A stretch of 64,000 nt of DNA, taken from contig JAYKXP010000005.1 in the NCBI GenBank assembly GCA_037176845.1, positions 930,001-994,000 on the forward strand. The letters run 5' to 3'. This DNA comes from Paramarasmius palmivorus (lineage: Eukaryota; Basidiomycota; Agaricomycetes; Agaricales; Marasmiaceae). The stretch's first letter is position 1. Each line of letters begins with the position of its first letter. Shown piece by piece: positions 22,701-34,073 of this stretch. A program made the translations under genes and the position numbers. The notes below the pieces were generated by a model. The model saw nothing but the letters and a program-made list of their open reading frames with translations. It did no database searches and was not told where the DNA came from.

Positions 22701-23975
22701 TTAGGATTCCTGCGAGTATATAGTGCGGCCAGTGTTCGAGCCTGTGGCCCTGGTATCTAGCAATCCGCTGGCAGATCCTGCGTGGCCCTCAGGCTTCGCG
22801 TCAAGAACGTTGCCACGCGCCTCATCATGATGTCCTGGTGCCGAAGGTTCGTGCTTTGCGAAAGCAACTTTTTCTTTGGGTGTATCAGCAGCTTCATGAG
22901 GGGCTTTACCGGATTTAGGGGCGGAACTTGTAGCAGAGTTCGTGTTCCGTTTGGTTTCGAAGACGATCGGATCTGACCAGTGCGTCCATGGTCTGGCATC
23001 CAGCACACCAGCACCGGGAGTACGAGAGTTGGTCTGTTCTGCTGGTGGCTGCATAACATGAGGATCAGGCACCACTTTGAGCGTGTGGATATTGAAACCA
23101 TTTGGCTTTTCTGTTCCATTTGTTTTGGGCTTCGACTTCTTGGGAGGTTTAGGAGGAGCGGAATTCAACATTGCTTTGGGGATGGCTGCAGGTTGTGACG
23201 GCTGTGGCGGCGCAGATGCAGGATCAAAGTCGAGCAACGCTTGTTCCGATTGTTTGTACATTTCTCGAAGTCGTAATGCTGAACTCAATGGGAGGGGTGC
23301 TGGTATCATCTCTGCAAGAGGTTTTAGTCAGAATCAATAGTTATGGTCAAGGAAACTCGCCCTTCAAGAACATGAATTCCTGATACTGTTTTGTTGTGTC
23401 GGCTATATGTGTAGTCAGACTAGTTCAGATTTTGTGAATTGAAGGACTAACGCACCCATATCCTGGTATGTGATATTGTTTCTTTGCTGTCTCCTGGCTT
23501 CTTGAAGACTACCTTGTGCCATTCTTCGTATGAACTCCTCCTGGATATCGAGGTCGCGTCAGTAAGGAATACATAGGTATATCTTCGCGACTGACCGTTG
23601 CAATCGACAAGATAAAGAAGCCCTCTTTTGAAAGAGCAAGATTGCTTGTCACTCCTACGCTCCTTCAGCTGGCCAAATCAACTCGAGACAGCAGAAGCAC
23701 GTACCATCAGCTTGAAGTATGTTTTCTATGCGAACCTGTGGGAGCAAGGTTTGTCCTGGCTTCCGTTTTCCCTCTCCAGGCCTATAAGGCTCGTCTTTGG
23801 CATCCTCTGCCTCTGATGGCGACTCGTCCGACACTAGTTCGTCTACTTGTTCCTCTTCTTCCGAAATGACCTCGTCCATTTCCTCGTCTTCATCTTTTGG
23901 ATCTGGAGTAGGAATATCCGCCGACGATGATAGCCTCGATATATGTGGGGGCGTAGGTCTGGATGAGCTGGCCAT
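22701..23975 (-). CDS. Histone-fold (CBF/NF-Y-type) protein, POLE4/CHRAC-like, with long C-tail
   Basis: Starts at ATG 23975 with an acidic N-terminus (EDEEMDEVISEEEEQVDELV). Spliced exons join LLPQVRIENILQAD to GVTSNLALSKEGFFILSIAT and EEFIRRMAQGSLQEARRQQR, then NNITYQDMADTTKQYQEFMF. This is a complete CBFD/NF-YB histone fold with the (V)RI..ILQAD alpha-1 and N.IT..D alpha-3 signatures. The wording is closest to POLE4/Dpb3 and CHRAC subunits (replicative polymerase epsilon or ISWI remodelling complex); which complex is an inference. After the fold comes a Pro/Lys-rich tail with repeated LLDTR/VLDAR-type motifs (GVLDARPWTHW, NVLDAKPEGH, GLLDTRATG). Convergent with NTE1, 150 bp apart. Confidence 0.8.
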
Positions 23976-25878
23976 GATATGTATGAATGAAGCTTGACGC
24001 GCACTGTTGCTGGGAAGAAATTATGGTAATCACGCGGTGTCGGGCGTTTTCCTTTCTCCACGATCCCACCACGGTCCACAATCGGCGCTTTTTCAACGAT
24101 GCTAATCGCTCAGGTCAAGTGTTTGTTTTCCTTTGAGAATATTTTCCGAATGGACACAAGGCCTTGTTATATTTTCACGACTCATTAAATGTAATGCAGG
24201 TGAATGACCCCTTGATCATTGGCTAGGCCTGACTTCTTACAATACCGGGTCGCCAGCCGGCACTTTTCTGCCAGCGCGAGGAAACGCACCATTCAATACA
24301 AGATTCAATGCAAAAAGGCCCATCAGGGTCATCAAGAAATTTTAATGCTGCCCCGTGCCAGCAATTGTACTAGAATTAAAAGCACTTCCTATCTTACATC
24401 TTGACGACATGCTCATCATCTGTATACAATGGCGAGTTGAAAACGTCATCTCATTGGTGGGATACGCTTCGTTTGGATGGCTTGTGCTGCTAGATGACTG
24501 ATCTATCACATGGTGAGTGATAGCTTCTGGAAGGTTTATGTTGACCAGCTCGATTTATCCGCACCGGAACGGACAGGTCGGTATTGCCTTACCTACGGCA
24601 CAGTGGTTCTCGTCCAGTTGGGCTTGGTGCTATTCCTGCGATGTTGCTAGTCTTGAGGTTCGAAAACCCTTTGCAGACCTGGCATCAAAACACTACCCGT
24701 TCAAGCTCAAGGTCTAGGCATGCTTATACCAATGACATTCCTCGAATGTGGGCTAGAATTTCGTGTGGCGAGCCATTGATAGTCTTGCGAAACCTTATCA
24801 TCTCAAGGTTTCTAGGTCCGGTACCTTACCTCGAGGGACATTTGCGAACGTTACGTGGAACAATTGTAGTCTTGTTCAACTTGCGGCGCATACCTTCCCA
24901 GCAGTGTCAAAACGTCACTTCGCTCTAGAGGACAGGCTTCATGTTTGAAAAAAGGCTTCGAACCGTCACTCCACAGCCATATTTGTTCATGGTCATGGTA
25001 CTGTGTGTTCTCTGCCTCCTGTAAGTTCATTTTCTGATCTAGAGTTCTCGATACTAATTGTCTGAAGCTCGGACAGCGGGAGAAATACCAAGTCGGTAGC
25101 ACATGCACTTTGTTGATTCGATGAGCCGCGTAACAGTAAGATTGTTGACACGACCAATTATAGGCTTGGTTGATGATAATCTCGGTTTAATAATCGCATG
25201 TCTTCAGGCAACCAACAAAGTTCACGGAATGAAGCGGCGGGGGCTCGATGTAGTTACGCGACGTGTCTGTGATGATGACACGCGCTTACCCCAGACACTC
25301 TTCAATTGGGATGGGATAATTGAGGCATATGGTAGTTTGATGAATCTTATTGTGGCAAACAAGACGACCCATTCCGACCATCCAGAAAATGTTCTGCATT
25401 CAAAGCCAGCTACAAACCTCTTCTGCGCCAATCGCCTGGCACTTTGGATAACGGAACCATGCTTTATTTCTGTCGTGCCCGAACTTGATCAACTCCCAGT
25501 GTGAGAAGATGCGGACGCCAGCCCATAAACACGCGCCCATAAGTGGCAGGGGGTCTCACTGGAATTTAGCGGCAGAAAAAAAATTGATCTGGTGCTTTCG
25601 CCTTATATAAAAGGGCCGGCAACTCGAATAACGTGTTTCCTTTTCGCCACTTGATCTTCATCTCCCCAGCCACTACCTTCCTTTAACCAATCTTGGTGTC
25701 TTGAAGTCACGCGTTCTCAGTGAGTCCGTCCTCGTGTTTTGATGATGCATAGCTGATAGTGAACCTCTTCCTCCCTGCGTTAATGTAGGACGTCGGTCAG
25801 TCTCGGTCGCGCTCTCTGACGTGTCTTTTGTCTTTTTTCAACCCAAATTGGATCCTTGACGAGACGGTGTAGCTTGAC
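23976..25878. other. 1.9-kb intergenic region
   Basis: Holds the promoter of the histone-fold gene (left) and that of the HMG-like gene (right). A minus-strand frame at 24851-25108 is coding-like in composition (WLWSDGSKPFFKHEACPL) but no neighbouring exons could be joined. Plus frames 24584-24928 and 25103-25504 have no recognisable domain. Confidence 0.45.
25604..25612 (+). promoter_or_regulatory. TATA box of the HMG/YABBY-like gene
   Basis: TATATAAAA followed about 25-30 nt later by a pyrimidine-rich transcript start region. A probable 5' UTR intron (donor CAGTGAGT near 25720, acceptor TTAATGTAG near 25790) precedes the ATG at 25879. Confidence 0.6.
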
Positions 25879-26347
25879 ATGGTGTCTCGTACAACGCAGA
25901 CCGCTAAACGTTCGAGTGAGTCTCTGGTCCGGACCTCGGGGAACGATATCAAGTTAATCGATATCAGCTGGGAGCCCAAGCGGAAGTTCTACCTCGAAGC
26001 CCAGAAAGAGTATGGTCTTCTCTGCCTGCTAGGACACTGAAAGGAGTCTCACCTCCCTCCCAGGTAAATCTCCGGGGGCGAAGAAGAAATTGACCAAGTT
26101 CAACAAGTTCATGGTGAGTGGCCAACACTATTCGCGCTGATTTTTGCTTACAGAAAATTTTAGAAAGCTGAAATGGCGCGCCTCAAAGAAGAAGAACCCG
26201 AAATGTCGCACCAGGAAAGGTGTGTTGGCCAGTAACCTTTTGTGACCCGACCGTACACCTCACACACACATCCTTTAAAGGTTCAAGGTTGCCACTGCGA
26301 ATTGGAAGAACGCACCAGAGAACCCAAAGCGAGAAAAGGATGCCTAG
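25879..26347 (+). CDS. Small HMG/YABBY-like DNA-binding protein (69 aa)
   Basis: Four exons, 25879-25915, 26064-26113, 26164-26219 and 26281-26347, all with GT..AG introns, assemble to 210 nt. The protein begins MVSRTTQTAKRSSKSPGAKK and contains KLTKFNKFMKAEMARLKEEE, PEMSHQERFKVATANWKNAP and ends KREKDA. This is the short YABBY/HMG-box-type module found in small basidiomycete nuclear proteins: P/KFN.FM..E, then the HQERF.. A..NW pattern of HMG helix 2. Likely a DNA-binding chromatin protein resembling Nhp6 in size. TATA box about 270 nt upstream with an intron in the 5' UTR suggests strong expression. Too short and too fragmented for ORF scanning to show. Confidence 0.82.
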
Positions 26348-27048
26348 CCTTCCGAACGCAATTATGATACCCTGTCTTGCATGGACTGTCGTTTTACTCG
26401 TCGAACGATTTCTGTTATACCCGATATATATACAACCCTGTCATTACTCGCTCGCTTGTTTTCTTGGCTAATGAGTGTTTGCCGTTGCTATCTAAGTAAT
26501 TCAAATCACTAGAATCTCGATTTTCTCCATACCCATACCTGAAGGAATTGCGCGACGTCTTGACGCGGGTATGAACCGAGTTCAAGCACTAGGATCTCGT
26601 CCGATAAGTAATTAAAATCGCAACGCTAGACCTGCTTTGGGAGCTCGTTGTCAAGAACAACGAGCCAGGGGCATTATTCGAGGTACTCCGCCATTTTTTA
26701 CGGTACCTCTGGAGAGAATGGTCCATTCCAAAGAGCTCTGTTAGCCCCTAAGCGAAGGAACTGACATGTCTGCAATCGGAAGAGATGTGCTTTGTCATCG
26801 GGCCCCGTCCTTGTGATCTCAAGATCTCGTTGACGCCAGGCAACCGCGGCAGGCCAGGCCTAGTACTCTTCCCCAGTGGGCTTCCCGAGGGCTTCCTTTG
26901 TTGAGCGCCTGTGGAGATATGCCTTGTCCTTATCGACCATTCTAATCCATCTTCTTCTTCATCTTTACCTTTTCTATCTTTTCCTAGATTAACCAAGTCA
27001 AGCCTGCACAGGATTTCTTGCATGCACATTGCTTTACGATAGCTCACC
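26348..27048. other. Intergenic region
   Basis: 3' UTR of the HMG-like gene and promoter of the F-box/LRR gene. The antisense frame 26748-27245 overlaps the real start of the next gene and is not supported. Confidence 0.55.
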
Positions 27049-30000
27049 ATGAGCAGAACACATGGAATTGATAACGAGGACCCACTCTGGTACTTCGAAC
27101 CTCTCGACCCTTTGACAGACTTTGGATCACCCTCGACCTCGTCAATGGCAATGGAAGGAATAGAAGATGAGGGAGCGATGGATGCTAGTTCATCCTTACA
27201 GCAGAAGGGCAAAGGGAAAGCGCCGTCATTACCCATGCCAATCATGATATCGCCCTTGGAGACTCCGACCTTTGACGAGTTTGGGGTCTCGCCACCATGG
27301 TCTGCAGCTTCTAGCTATTACGATCCAGCTCCCGGAACACCCATTGCTTCGTCTCCGACACCGTCGTCTGTGAGCTTCACATTGGGCTCTTTCACGACCA
27401 ACTGGCGAACCTCTACAGCATCCGAGTTTGAAGAGGGACCGTCTATCGTGCACGATAAATGGAAGGGAAAGGAAAGAGCGGCGGATCTAGAGGAAGATAT
27501 ATCGTTGACAACATCGCTGGCAGCGCCTGAACAGCTACACCGAGTCTTTTCTCTGCCTTCCCAATCCAGCGCCTCGCCGTCTTCCCCCTCACCTGCCATG
27601 CGAACAATTCATGAATTGTCTGCGACAGTGGATAGTTCCACAGACCACCCATCCGTCAACAATGAGGAAGCAACGTCCGCATCCATGGCGAAGCCTTTGA
27701 AACCGTCTAGACGTTACTCTTATCCCCACTCTAATACCAACATCCGGCGTCCGCTCGCTACATCGTCCATGGCCAAACTTAAGGCGAAGCTTGGGTCATC
27801 GAACAAGATCCATGGTAACCTTGCGCGCAAACTTTTATCCAGGAAACCTTCGGAAGGTCCTTCGTCTGTCTCTCATTCAGGAAGGAAGCCTGTCAAGGAC
27901 TCCGCGGATCGAGTGGACCAGCCTTTGGAAATGGACAAGGCTTTGGTCGCGGCAAATGTGCCTCCCTACGTTTTTGCACCGGCGCCTCAGTTGCCCTTTG
28001 TATTGAAGACCAAAGGACGGTCTCTATCTTCTCCATATCCGCTATCAGTATTGGACATGATTCCGGCCACGTCTCAAGACATTTTTGTACCCATTCCAGT
28101 GGTTGCTCGTAATCATTTTGACGAGATGCTCCCACGCGAGTTGAAGCTTCACGTCTTGGCTTCACTCGTCGCTCTACACGAGAGCGATTTCGAGGGCGCA
28201 GTCAAACGAGGAGAGTGGACAGCACTCAAATCTGCTTCGACAAAGAACAGATGGACCGGGAAGGATCGAGGGATCCGAGAGCTCGTGCGACTCAGCGGTG
28301 TAAGTCGGTTTGCATGTTCAACACAATGCATTCTGATTTCAAATAACAGGTTTCAAAGTCCTGGCAACTGCTGATCTTTGACGGTCAGTTATGGTCCCAA
28401 CTAAATTTGCGCTCGTTTCCGGTCATGCCTAGATCTCTTCTATCCCGCCTCGCCAGCGCCGGAGGCCGATTTACCACATCCCTTGAATTAGCTGGTCATA
28501 CTCATCTCAATTCCGTTACGCTTCTCGATATTGCGGATAAGCTGTCTGCGCCTGACAATGAATCCGTATCCATCGCATCGTTTACTGGTCAACCTTTCAC
28601 TCGCCTTACGACAGTGAACCTCCATGGGTGCACTGCCATCAATACGCGCTCGTTACACCACCTACTCGTACGATCTCCCTTCCTTCAGACGTTATGTCTC
28701 CGCGGCCTCACAGTCGTGACAAATACGACATGTGATATCCTCGGGATGTACAATCCCCACATTATTTCTCTTGACATGAGTAGGTGCCCTAGTATGGATG
28801 CAGAGGGGATTCGTCGATTAGCTGCTGCTGCTCTTGGCAGAGGTGAACCTATGGCGTTGAAGGAACTCCGAATCGGAGGATTGAAGAACATCACGGACAG
28901 TGTGATGGCGACATTAGGCAAGGCAACACCTTTCCTGGAGGTTCTCGACCTCAGCTACTCGCGACAGCTACACAACTCGGCCGTGGAGGCGTTTGTTCTA
29001 TGTGACACGAGTGGTGGCACTGAAGAGTACTATGGCTGCAAGACTATTGCAGTGAGCAGGGATACTCGGGATGGACCTTGTGTCAGGAAACGGGTGACGG
29101 CTCTACGGCACCTCAATCTGAGCTGTTGTACGCTATTGACGGATAACGCATGCGAGATGCTCGTAGGGACTGTCCCTCAGCTGGAGTTCTTCGAGATGGC
29201 AGGAATCGGGGAAGATTTGAAGGATGATGGGCTGGTCAAGCTGCTTGAGACGACGCCGATGATTCGGAGGTTGGATTTGGAGGATGCATCTGATATTACG
29301 GACACGGTTCTGGAAGTGTTGACGCCTTCGATGGAAGACCCATTACTTTCCGGAGAAGATGCAGACGCTGACGGAGACGACATTGTCGAACCTGGCCATG
29401 CTCTTGAAGAGCTCGTCATTTCCTGGGCTTCCAACCTAACCGAAACGGCACTCATTTCACTCATTCGCTCTTGTCGTCGCCTAAGAAGGGTCGAAGCAGA
29501 CAATACCAGGATGGGCACAGCAGTGGTGAAAGAGTTTGTCGAGGCAAGTCGGAAGAGAGGAATCGTTAATGCCAAGCTTGGCGTTGTGGACTGTCGACAG
29601 GTCGGAGACCACATCATCCGAGAACTCAGCGCAGATATCCGACCGAGGATGGGTTGGAGAGGCTGGGAAGCCAGGAAACTCAAGTATCTTGATGGCAGAG
29701 ACTTTGGATGTAGGCCGCAATGGGAGGTGGACGCAGGCATGCCGAAGGAGAAGGAGAAAGATCCAGATAAGGAGTTGATCATGAAAGTTGCCCAGGGACA
29801 AGACGAGCTTGATGAGAGAAGAGTGGTGGTGAAGCTATATTCCACCTGGCAGACCGTATGGGCGACGAGAGAGAAACGAAGGAAGGAGAACGCCAAGAAG
29901 AAGGCTAACGCTGAATCTGATTCCGAAGCGGACGTTTTTGGATCTAGAGTTTTTGGAAGGGGTAGTGCGAGGTGGTGGGCGCCTGGAGGAAGAAGGTCCC

Positions 30001-30071
30001 GTCCGGGCAGTGGTACCAACTCTCCCAGCCCTTTCGAGTTGAATGCCAACGACGGCTGTCTGATCATGTAA
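27049..30071 (+). CDS. Large F-box/leucine-rich-repeat protein
   Basis: Exons 27049-28299 and 28350-30071 (50-nt intron) give 990 aa. Residues 1-about 360 are disordered (Ser/Pro-rich, with lysine clusters such as KGKERAADLEEDI). The F-box begins at about residue 363, EMLPRELKLHVLASLVALHE, and crosses the exon junction (RELVRLSG joined to VSKSWQLLIFDGQLWSQLNL). At least six LRRs follow with the cysteine-containing consensus of GRR1/FBXL proteins: LTTVNLHGCTAINTRSL, ISLDMSRCPSMDAEGI, LRHLNLSCCTLLTDNACEML, IRRLDLEDASDITDTVLEVL. C-terminus is basic and ends NDGCLIM, which has a CLIM box shape that could be prenylated (Cys at position -4). Role: substrate receptor of an SCF ubiquitin ligase, similar in architecture to fission-yeast Pof2. 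Good start context (CACCATGAGC). Confidence 0.92.
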
Positions 30072-30310
30072 GAACATATTTTACTTTGGTTTCGCTTGCG
30101 ATGTTGTATAATTGTATCGTGTATTGCTCAAGGGACTGACGATGTAACCATCCCTGTACATTCTTGTGTATTTTGTATTTCACTGATGACTTTTGACGAC
30201 CACCACTCCACTATACTCGTGCATTTGTACTCTGGTATCTAGTTGTTCATGTACATTGTTGAATATTGCTGAATGTAACCTCAAATATGTACGTGCAGTA
30301 ACTTGATGTC

Positions 30311-31357
30311 TCATTCTCCCTCTACTGTGACCTTTTTACTCTTCTTCTTTCGTGCTTTCTTTTTCTTGGTAGGTTCCTCGGATGCTGACGTAGACGGTGC
30401 CGGCGACGATGCTACCGATGTCGAAGCCGACATCGTTTTCGATTTTTTCGTTGGTTTTGACGCTGGGGTAGATGACTCTGGTTCTGGTTCACCGTAGCCT
30501 TTGAATAGTGGTAGCTCAGCTAGAGTCCCTTAGAAGGGGGAAAACATACCCGCAAAATGATCAATCACAGGCCGCTTACGCTTGTTCACCGGCGCAGTTT
30601 CTGTCGACTGAGCACTGTCTTTCTGTTGCCCTTCCTCTCCGAACACTTCAAGGGTTTCGTCCTCGTCTTCATCGCCTTCCTCCTTTAAACGCCTCTCGTA
30701 TTCGGCTCGTTCTATCATCTTGGCCGTCATTTTCACTGGTACCGTGGTCGAGGAAGACGAGGCTGCTGATACTTCTACTGTCGGTGTAGACGGCGTAGAG
30801 GGTGCATTCGCCAGCGACTGAGCCTGAGATATTGCATGCTTGATGAAACGGTTCGCAGCGGCCTTGTCAATCTGTGTGGTGCCTTGAAGGACATGAGTGT
30901 TGGTAGTTGTGAATAGATTCTGTACATACGAGTTGCCGGAGACTCTGCATTTTTTATCTTGTCAAAATAGATTTTCACTCGCTCCTGACGAGAAGATCTT
31001 GTAAATGCTGGTAGGATGAGAATGAGTGGCTCAAACACACTAGTTCAGGAATAACAGGATGAGTCTTGGGATCAATTCCCCTAGATTTCAGGTAGACTGT
31101 TGAGTAAAACAATCAACTTTCTTGTTACATCTATAACACTATAACAAGACAGACTTACTAAAAACCAGATCATAAACCAAGTAAGGTATCCCAGTCAGTA
31201 ATTTTGCTTGTTGTAGAGGTTCGAGTGTGAGGAGAGTTTCCGGTAGAGTTTGGGATAGTAGTGGCTGGAGATGAGCATCCAGTTCATCCAATGACGCTGA
31301 TAAATTTGCAAGACGAGACTTTGCTTTCCGTGTCTCTGTTGCTGCAGACACGCTCAT
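30311..31357 (-). CDS. LRP1: Exosome cofactor LRP1/C1D (Rrp47 family), Sas10/Utp3/C1D domain
   Basis: Begins MSVSAATETRKAKSRLANLS at 31357; exon 1 ends at 31159. Splicing yields TLEPLQQAKLLTGIPYLVYD, then YLKSRGIDPKTHPVIPELER and VKIYFDKIKNAESPATR, the diagnostic C1D block (Y.YL...G.DP..HP...EL.R...Y..KI). The tail is long and charged (RLKEEGDEDEDETLEVFGEE, VNKRKRPVIDHFAG) and ends in a lysine stretch KKKKARKKKSKK before VTVEGE. The family binds Rrp6 and RNA and helps nuclear exosome processing of rRNA and snoRNA. A basic tail like this matches the RNA-binding tail of yeast Lrp1. Downstream (3') neighbour is the F-box/LRR gene, convergent. Confidence 0.87.
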
Positions 31358-31893
31358 CGTGATTCGTGGTAGAAAGGAACGTAAACAAACGTAGAAATCA
31401 AAATGTAGTAAGCTCAAAAGCGCTAAGCTGCCGGCGCTAGAAACTTGTTTTAATCAAACCACGTTGGACACATTCAGCTGCCTCAAAATTTATGAGTCCC
31501 ATTCACGACGCGCTGTGTTTTGTCGCAATGTTGGAGTCAAGGCAATGGCGTCAGCGGTGTGTAATTATGGATGCATCGCTGTCTTTCGCCCATCGTGTTC
31601 GTACCACGAAGGGTGCGAGGTCTCGAAGTAGGCGGAACGGATTGCTTCGTCAACTTCAGGCAAGAGAGTAAGAAGGATAACGAGACCGACTATGCGACAA
31701 GACAAACGAACGTTTCGAAGGACGACGGCTGGCATAAGGCATCTTCTGGGCACATATTTCTTGAATATGAAGTTGTAGTTAATGATGGTTGAAAGTTGGT
31801 ATGGGTACAGATAGTCGATTATTTTACAGGATAATCTAGGAAGTACAGTGTTTTACACAGTTATCATGATACATACATAATGCAACGTCGACC
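31358..31893. other. Intergenic region
   Basis: LRP1 promoter and 3' UTR of the glycine-rich gene. Frames 31565-31753 and 31571-31792 overlap each other on opposite strands and have no domain. Confidence 0.5.
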
Positions 31894-32967
31894 TCAAAGC
31901 ATTCCGGATAAGTAGAACAATATCCAAAGTAATGTAAGTACGCCAACATTGGGAGCTGCCCAACGAGCCTCTCCGGCGCCAATGAGGGGAACCGCTTCCG
32001 CGATTGTTTGGTTCAGGCAATTCTGCAAAGTCGTATCGATATTCGATGGCAGAGGTGTATCGGGAGATCCTTCGTCTTGAGAGAGCGTTGCGCTATTATT
32101 GTACCCTTGTAAGGTAAGCGCCACACTGCTAGCCCGGTAATATTGGATGACGCTCTCGGGTTTGGGTAAGCTGGGATCCGTTTCGTTATATGCCTTTGGC
32201 GTCGTCGACGAAGAACTGGTATTCAAATTCTGCGATGCGCATCGTTCTCTAATATCTTGAATCAACTCGACGACGGTTGTGTTGTCTGCGACAAGGCCAA
32301 AGGTAGAATTGCCTGTCGAGGAGACAAATGTAGCTGTCATTACAGGACCGCCTGGTCGACTTGAGTTATCTGGTTTGCCGTACTACGTCCTGTCAGTCGT
32401 CGTTTCAATAGCAATATCAGGATACTCATCTTACCTCATTACTATGCAGGTAGGCGGCACCGCCAACACCAGCGGCGCCTCCCCATGCGATAGGCCAGAA
32501 GAAAAAGGGGAAACCCCTTCCAGCAACACCGCGGCCTGTGATACCAGGATAACCGCTGCCATATTGGCTGTGCATAGACACATTTAGACTCGGAGTACCG
32601 CACGAGACAGAAAGTTGACTGACCGCGTTCCGTAGATCTGTGATCTTGTAGCTCCCCCTTGTTGGCGTCCAGAGAATATTTGACCGGAAGGAATAGTCGT
32701 TACAGAACCTCCGCCTCCACCGTAAGCAGTTGCAGGTCTAGAGGTACCACCGGTATTGACTGAGCCGCTGGAACGGCTGCTGCTTGTACTTCCACCACCG
32801 CTACGCCCGGAGGAGCTTCCACCACCACTACGCCCAGAAGAGCTTCCGCCACTGCGACCGCCTCCTGATCCACCACCACCTCTTCCGCCGCCACCGCCTC
32901 CAGCTCGGGGAGATAGCTTTCGCTTCTTGGAGGTCGAGTATCGAGAGCTTATGACAGGAAAATACAT
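31894..32967 (-). CDS. Glycine/serine-rich protein with predicted membrane or cell-surface anchoring
   Basis: Exons 32967-32624, 32567-32435 and 32382-31894 give 321 aa. Starts MYFPVISSRYSTSKKRKLSP, which is not a clear signal peptide, so an upstream exon may be missing. Residues 23-75 are a Gly/Ser/Arg tract with near repeats GGRSGGSSSGRSGG and GGGSSSGRSGGGST. A conserved-looking block follows: YGSGYPGITGRGVAGRGFPF, FFWPIAWGGAAGVGGAAYLH, then YGKPDNSSRPGGPV, with several N-glycosylation sequons (NSS, NTT, NTS, NNS, NQT). The C-terminus NVGVLTLLWILFYLSGML is hydrophobic, fitting a transmembrane helix or GPI signal. This pattern recurs in Agaricomycete genomes as an uncharacterised surface protein family. 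Function unknown. Confidence 0.72.
32765..32900 (-). repeat. Imperfect coding repeat, Gly/Ser/Arg tract
   Basis: Units of about 30 nt encoding GRSGGGSSSG-type peptides repeat several times inside the surface-protein gene. Such tracts expand by slippage. Confidence 0.6.
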
Positions 32968-34073
32968 GTCGGAAACTCGAAACGGTAGCTTCGATGAAAA
33001 ATGAGTGTATGAGACGATGAAGAAACCATGGCGTCAGTGGCTTTTTAAACCACCTGTGGGAGATCCGAAAAATGTACACCAGTCATCGGGGAAACTCCAG
33101 AGCCCCTGAAAGCTGTGCCGGGCGCTCCTATGACCACTGGCAGGCAAACGTTGCGCGTTGAGTTCGTTCTGTTCGTTCTGCGCCCAAAGGCCAGGCTGGA
33201 ACTAGATGGGCGAGTTGGCTCCAGTCGAGTACCTGAGCCTGTTAATGAGAGTGAGACCACTTCATACACGACTTGAAGCGTGAAAACCCACCTTGGTGAA
33301 AGGCTGTTGAAAAGTCTCGTCTTTTTTTCACATCAAATCGGCTCCCAAGTAGCTCCGCTTTCAACGTTAGGTAGATTTATGTCTCAAAATTCCTGTTGAG
33401 ACAATGGTCTATCAGGTGGACGTATTACCCAGTTTAGACATACCTCGACAGCTTGCCCGATTCCCTTCGCACCGGAATTACTCGAAAAGGGCTTGGAAGC
33501 ATGCTTTCACAAGTTCTGAATACTACCTGCTAACAGCTATCGGGTACAAAGTTGACCAGAGTCGGGAGTTGGCGTACAGTCCAGCAGGCTTGAGTGAAAT
33601 CTTGAGCACAGCCCTATTATAATGAATGAGTGGAGGAACATGAAAGGAGTCACAGCGTGACACCTTTTTTTTTTCACTCAGAGTCATTGCACTCGCAGGG
33701 CGGCAGAAAACGCGACTTTGGACGCGTTTTACTCGTGAATTCTTCCCTCTTCTAGGCTTGCGATATCAAGAAAAATAGGGTTTCAAGAAATCTCTGGTTT
33801 GAGAGTTCTTGAAGTTGATAATCAAAGTTGATTCATCTGGTGGGTGAGCCTGCATTGCTGTTGACAATGAACGGCAAGGCTAACCATTCAATGTCTGTTA
33901 CTAGCTCTATGCCTACCAGGAGCGGCCGCAGGGATATTTAGCAAGCACATAATTAGCAACGGTGTTAGTAGAGCAGAGAATTGACGTCGTTCAAAGTGTG
34001 TACGACACCGTTTCAAGTCTTCTTGGTTCTTGTTCTTACAATCGACCTCAGAAAACTGCTTCGACTCGTCAAA
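32968..34073. other. 1.1-kb divergent intergenic region
   Basis: Upstream regions of the glycine-rich gene (minus) and the F-box gene (plus). It includes poly-T stretches at about 33327 and 33665. The frame 33404-33622 plus has no domain. The F-box frame stays open upstream to 33981 but only from a TTG. Confidence 0.5.

Noticed and set aside
29177..30067. 296-aa open frame on the minus strand
   Set aside because: It is fully antisense to the well-supported LRR exon of the F-box gene and has no domain; GC codon-position shadow.
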